From Ceratopteris richardii (Eukaryota > Streptophyta > Polypodiopsida > Polypodiales > Pteridaceae), in the NCBI GenBank assembly GCA_020310875.1, contig CM035414.1:193505583-193569582 (forward strand): DNA of 64,000 bases. The letters run 5' to 3'. The notes below the pieces were generated by a model. The model made no database searches, was not told the origin of the DNA, and saw nothing but the letters and a program-made list of their open reading frames with translations. This document shows positions 59,906-64,000 of the stretch, piece after piece. The position numbers and the translations under genes were made by a program. Every line of letters begins with the position of its first letter. The stretch's first letter is position 1.

Positions 59906-62235
59906 AAGAGGAGTGAGGAGGAGATGGAGATGGAGGGAGAGAGAGGAGAGGAGAGACACATGCACTTGCATGGGTGCCTTGAAACCCATACAATGATCTC
60001 TCTAAGGCAATGCTCTATAAATAACATATGTATATACATGAATATGGGGGTAAGGTCACATGACCCCTACATCACCAACAATCTCCCACTTAAGGGTCAA
60101 TGTGACCATAAGTGGTAACATTTACAAAGAATGATGTAGGACTATACAATAATCTATAGGAAGATTCCGAATCTCAAGCCATTCCGATCATCCTACACCA
60201 ATTGCATCAAACAAGGTGTATCCATGCACCCCAAATTGCTCTAGTCTCATATCAATAAGAGTCGAGCTCACATATGACTGATGCAAGAACTGATGAAGTT
60301 CCTATGAAGCTCCCATTTGCTCTATGCCTTTTTCAATCATCAAATGAGTGATAACTCCAAATGCAAACACTCCAATAGCAACTACAATGTTTAGCCTTGA
60401 GCATGATATCTCGTACATTAGACTCTTGAATGCTGACGAAGACTATGCTATCCTGGTCAGTCTAAGCATGTCAGCCATGTGTGTATTGAAGACATCCAAA
60501 AAACCATCATCAAGACCAACATGTCATGACATATCTATGTTAACATCTAGCATGAGAAAATCCAAGAATGACTACATAGCTGCTGACTCCTTAGCATCCA
60601 AATTAGCCATCCTCTCAATTAAGGATGTATCTAGTTGTGCATCCTAAGAGTTAAACTGCTCTATCACACACTGTGTACCATGAGAGAAATCTTGCTCTAC
60701 CACACTAAGTGTATCATCATGCTCCACATGAACTAGTCACACAACATCAACACCAAGGTCAAATTGATGATCACACTCTAATTGAGCACCATCACACTGC
60801 TCTACCTGAGCATCTACATCATGCTCTAAAGCATCCAACTAATCATCAAAAGTGTGCTCCATAAGAGCATCCATATGATCAAAAGAATCATGCTCTCTAT
60901 AAGCATCATGAGCATCCAAAGTATTCTCTAGATATGCATCCATTTGAGCATTTGAATCTTACCATGCATGTGCATCAAGAATGTCAATAGACCTATATAT
61001 AGGTAGACAAAATGAGACATGACGAGTCTCACACTACACATAAGGCTGAACTCCCACTCAGACGAGACTATGTCTCACATGGAGTATCTACATTGGATAC
61101 CTATGCCCAATTCTAGCACCTCTGACAAGCATAAGCTGTCCCAACTACAACTGAAAATGATGCTCACCAATGAATGCATAAAATCTACTCTCCTATAATT
61201 GACTAACCGAAATCAAACTCATAGAGAATGATGGCACATGACATACATGTCTGAGTATAAGTGATGCTCCACTAGGTAGTATAAGGCATATATCTCCCAC
61301 ACCCTCAATGTCATATTTTGTACCATTAAGAATGTGCACACATCCACGACTTTCACGTGAGAATCAGCAAAACCACTCATGATTAGAGTAACATGAAAAC
61401 TGGATAATGCATTAAGCAACCAAGCCATATGTATGATATCCAATGAACAAGAGGAATCCTAAGATGAACTATAGAAGAAAGTGATATCACCATCACCAGC
61501 ATGGTCAACTGCCATAAACTCTTTTGAAACCACCACGTGTCCTGCATCACGTGCATATCTCTAATGTCATCATCGTATCTCCCTGAAGCAATGTTGTCGA
61601 GTATGGCCCTCATTGTCACAATGCCAATATCAAAGTCCTCGATGTGATCTATGTCTCACATGAGTCAATGGACTTGCATACATAACATGTAGTCTCTACC
61701 ATAATGCACTACTCATCTCCTCACACATCACAGACTCATATATAGAATCCACAAGCTATATTCAGATAGTGGATCTAGCCAATGCATCCATATCCATCCA
61801 TACATGGTCGGGCATATTATGATGCCTCCATGCATCTCTATGCACATACATGTGTAACCCTACACAAACCAATGTATACCACATCTGATTTTTCCACCTT
61901 GGGAATTTAGTGCCATCAAACCAAGAAGACACCATGCTGGCAATTCAAGAGACTACTAATGTAACAAGAGATGAGAAATAATACTATATCATCAATAAGA
62001 TCACACCTACATATCCATATGCATAACTCACATCACAAATGTCTCATCGGAGAAGAAACCATGTGAACCACCTATCACATAACCATGCATCTAGCATGCA
62101 CATAAGACCATGAGCATAAGCCTACTCTCCAAGTCTCCAAACTGACCAAGTAGATGTGAAAGAATCCTAGAAAAAAATCGACAGAGTATCCCCTATAAAT
62201 TGACCAATCAAAAGAAGATAACCATGCTGATCCAG
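59906..62235 (-). mobile_element. Ty1/copia remnant, minus strand, internally deleted
   Basis: The 3' LTR start is at 60,080 (TGTTGGTGATG on the minus strand), preceded by the purine tract AAGTGGGAGAT (60,081-60,091). The LTR runs left toward 59,906, where it meets the plus-strand remnant, and has a TATTTATAG box near 60,015. To the right are protease/pre-integrase remains (61,219-61,560) and gag ('FDGTKFPRWKNQMWYTLV', about 61,680-61,930). Integrase and RT are not recognisable, so the middle is deleted or beyond recognition. The 5' LTR was not found. Broken, old. Confidence 0.65.
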
Positions 62236-62239
62236 GATA

Positions 62240-63375
62240 TCATATGGCTATGTGCGAAGTCTCAGGTGTAAGATCCCATAGAATAATTGACCGATGTCCT
62301 TTTGTAACCTTAGAAATAGGACAAGGAAATAGTGCAAGGAATGTACGAGCCTTGATTGACTTAGGTGCACCCACTAGTGCTGTTAAACTTTCTTACTATC
62401 AAGACTTGAAATTAAAAGTCCATCCTATAGAAGCATATCTCATAGGATTGGGAGGTGTGGAAACCTCTTGCATGGGTGAGGTGGAACTTCCTCTCTACCT
62501 TGAAGATGTTCTAATGATAATTAAAGTACTAGTGTGTCAAGACGAGGATCTCACTGAACCTCTTGTCTTGGGTCAAGACTGGATATATGATTGTGCAGTC
62601 AACCTAAACCTAAGAAGTGGACTTCTTCAGGTGTGGGTAGGTCAAACTCGCATTACTATTGAGCGAGAAAATCAAGCACTCAAGGAACTAGGAAAGGCAC
62701 AAACTCCTGGTCCCTCCAGGAGTACACATGAAGATAAAGATGTTGTTCTTGTGCGAAACTCGGTGATGCAGAGCGAGGATGCTTTGAACCATGAAGTTAA
62801 AGATGCGATGGAACTCCCTTCTTTTCCAAAAAATGATCAAGACATGGCAACCGAAGGAGAACGGAAGGCAAAAGAAGCACGCCGCATATGCTCAAAGCCA
62901 AAGGAGAGTACAAAGCAAGGCATCTCTACCAACAAAACAAATATGGGTGCGAAAAGGCGAGCATCCTGACGTGGCCAAATTAAAGCCTCTGACTAAACTT
63001 CATGCTAGTAACCCACGACAGGACCCTAATAAGAAACCTTTCAAGGAATTGCCCATGAAAGTAACACTCATCTAGGTACCTAAGCAGTCGATGAAGGCCG
63101 ACCCACAATCAAGACTCATCTGGGTGCCTAAGGCTTGCTTGAGGGCTCAAGTGGCTACCCTTAAGCTTCATGAGACCAAGACCCATTCACACATAATTAC
63201 ACCTGCTCGAACCGGGACTCACCAGAACACTTGTAAGTGGGTCCCTAAAAAGCCCCATTTTCAAGTAGTCACTTTGGTAAAGTCTCCCATGGCCCACCGA
63301 CGATCCCATTGTAAAACCATGCATTACATTTGGCGACCAAAAGCTTGTAATAAACCCCTCAACCCCAAATTGTAA
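62240..63375 (+). mobile_element. Gypsy fragment 'G4': 3' region with second retropepsin-like domain
   Basis: Plus-strand copy of the region at 42.2-43.4 kb. 'RCPFVTLEIGQGNSARNVRALID' and 'TEPLVLGQDWIYDCAVNLNL' (about 62,286-62,640) form the protease-like part. A charged linker follows, then a basic tail with W-V-P-K-like motifs near 62,940, 63,116, 63,231 and 63,326. Upstream integrase is missing; the fragment starts at the edge of the copia remnant. Broken. Confidence 0.65.
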
Positions 63376-63634
63376 ATTCATCTCCACCTACTAACTGCAT
63401 CATCCTCACACTGCACCTTTCCACTCAGCTCATAGGACTATTCATTCACGAACTACACACATAATCACCGAGCACTAACTGACATACTAACCTATCACTG
63501 TACCTCATGTTAATATTGTAATGGGGACAAAAAAATTGTTCTATCTTGTCCATTACAATGTTAACATATGCTTCTATATTCTCACAGAACCAGCAAACAA
63601 GAAATAACATGGCAAAAGCAGTAGGAACCAGTTC
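63376..63634. other. Junction segment with a perfect-looking hairpin
   Basis: Non-coding. An inverted repeat at 63,509-63,565 pairs GTTAATATTGTAATGG with CCATTACAATGTTAAC and continues as GGACAA/TTGTCC. It may be part of the 3' untranslated or LTR sequence of G4, or a separate small insertion. Confidence 0.5.
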
Positions 63635-64000
63635 CTAGGCCGGGAACCACCCTGGTGGGTATTGGTTCTCATATCTTCCTTGTTGAGGGTATGTCTGAGG
63701 GTAGGTTTGCCTAACTGCTTGCTTGTTGTATGGGCAATCTTGCGCTGTGTGATTTGTGTATCTCCGTTCTATGGTGCAGTACTGGCTAGTAGGATTTACT
63801 TGGGGTTGAGCCATAATGGGACATACATTTGCCATATGATCACCCCCACAAGTATAACATCTTTTCACCGGGGCAAATCTCGGAATTTGTTTACTGGAGA
63901 CGCCTAATTTTTGAGCTACTTTCTCTGCAAGTTCCTCAATCGATGTGGATTGCGTGGAAGAGAGGCTAGAGGCACTATCTGAATCTTTGTATATCTTGGA
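63635..64000 (-). mobile_element. Gypsy fragment 'G5': gag with zinc knuckles, runs off the window
   Basis: Minus-strand reading matches G3 gag: 'SKIYKDSDSASSL' at the window edge, then 'KRCYTCGGDHMANVCP' (near 63,820-63,865) and 'RRYTNHTAQDCPYNKQAVRQ'. It continues beyond 64,000. It is a G2/G3-family copy in opposite orientation to G4. Confidence 0.75.

Overview
The window looks like intergenic, transposon-packed nuclear DNA of a land plant. Plant-type Ty1/copia and Ty3/gypsy elements, PBSs matching plant initiator-Met and Asp tRNAs, a tRNA-derived SINE, a TRIM, a LINE tail and TIR elements fill almost all 64 kb, and I find no host gene. A large-genome, non-flowering vascular plant such as a fern is my guess from the style of the elements. 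Nothing in the sequence proves it.

Layout. 0.1-1.1 kb: 3' part of a LINE. 2.8-3.3 kb: a TRIM. 3.56-3.82 kb: a SINE with target duplication. 4.3-5.6 kb: copia scraps. 6.1-10.06 kb: a broken copia element on the minus strand. 10.07-20.34 kb: an old copia element into whose gag a young, whole-looking member of the same family (11,455-16,606, one 1420-codon gag-pol frame) has jumped. 20.4-22.6 kb: a non-autonomous LTR element. 23.1-34.0 kb: a broken minus-strand gypsy element with an extra 3' coding region, its integrase split by a 2.07 kb TIR transposon. 35.3-41.8 kb and 41.8-56.4 kb: two related minus-strand gypsy elements (called G2 and G3 here). A 257 bp MITE sits in G2, and a 3.16 kb element with LTRs in inverted orientation sits in G3. 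56.4-62.2 kb: three copia remnants. 62.2-64 kb: pieces of two more G2/G3-type gypsy copies.

Main points. (1) The element at 45,460-48,614 has two nearly identical 638 bp LTRs facing each other, each followed by an Asp-tRNA PBS, and a perfect 5 bp target duplication outside. It appears to have integrated as an inverted-LTR molecule. Transcripts crossing it would fold into a long hairpin. (2) The G2/G3 gypsy family has a tandem pair of integrase zinc-binding modules. Downstream of integrase it also carries a second retropepsin-like domain and a tail of repeated W-V-P-K-like motifs. (3) The G3 leader is full of a short palindromic repeat. The features act mostly as layers: old elements are hosts for younger insertions, and target duplications and LTR divergence give the relative order.
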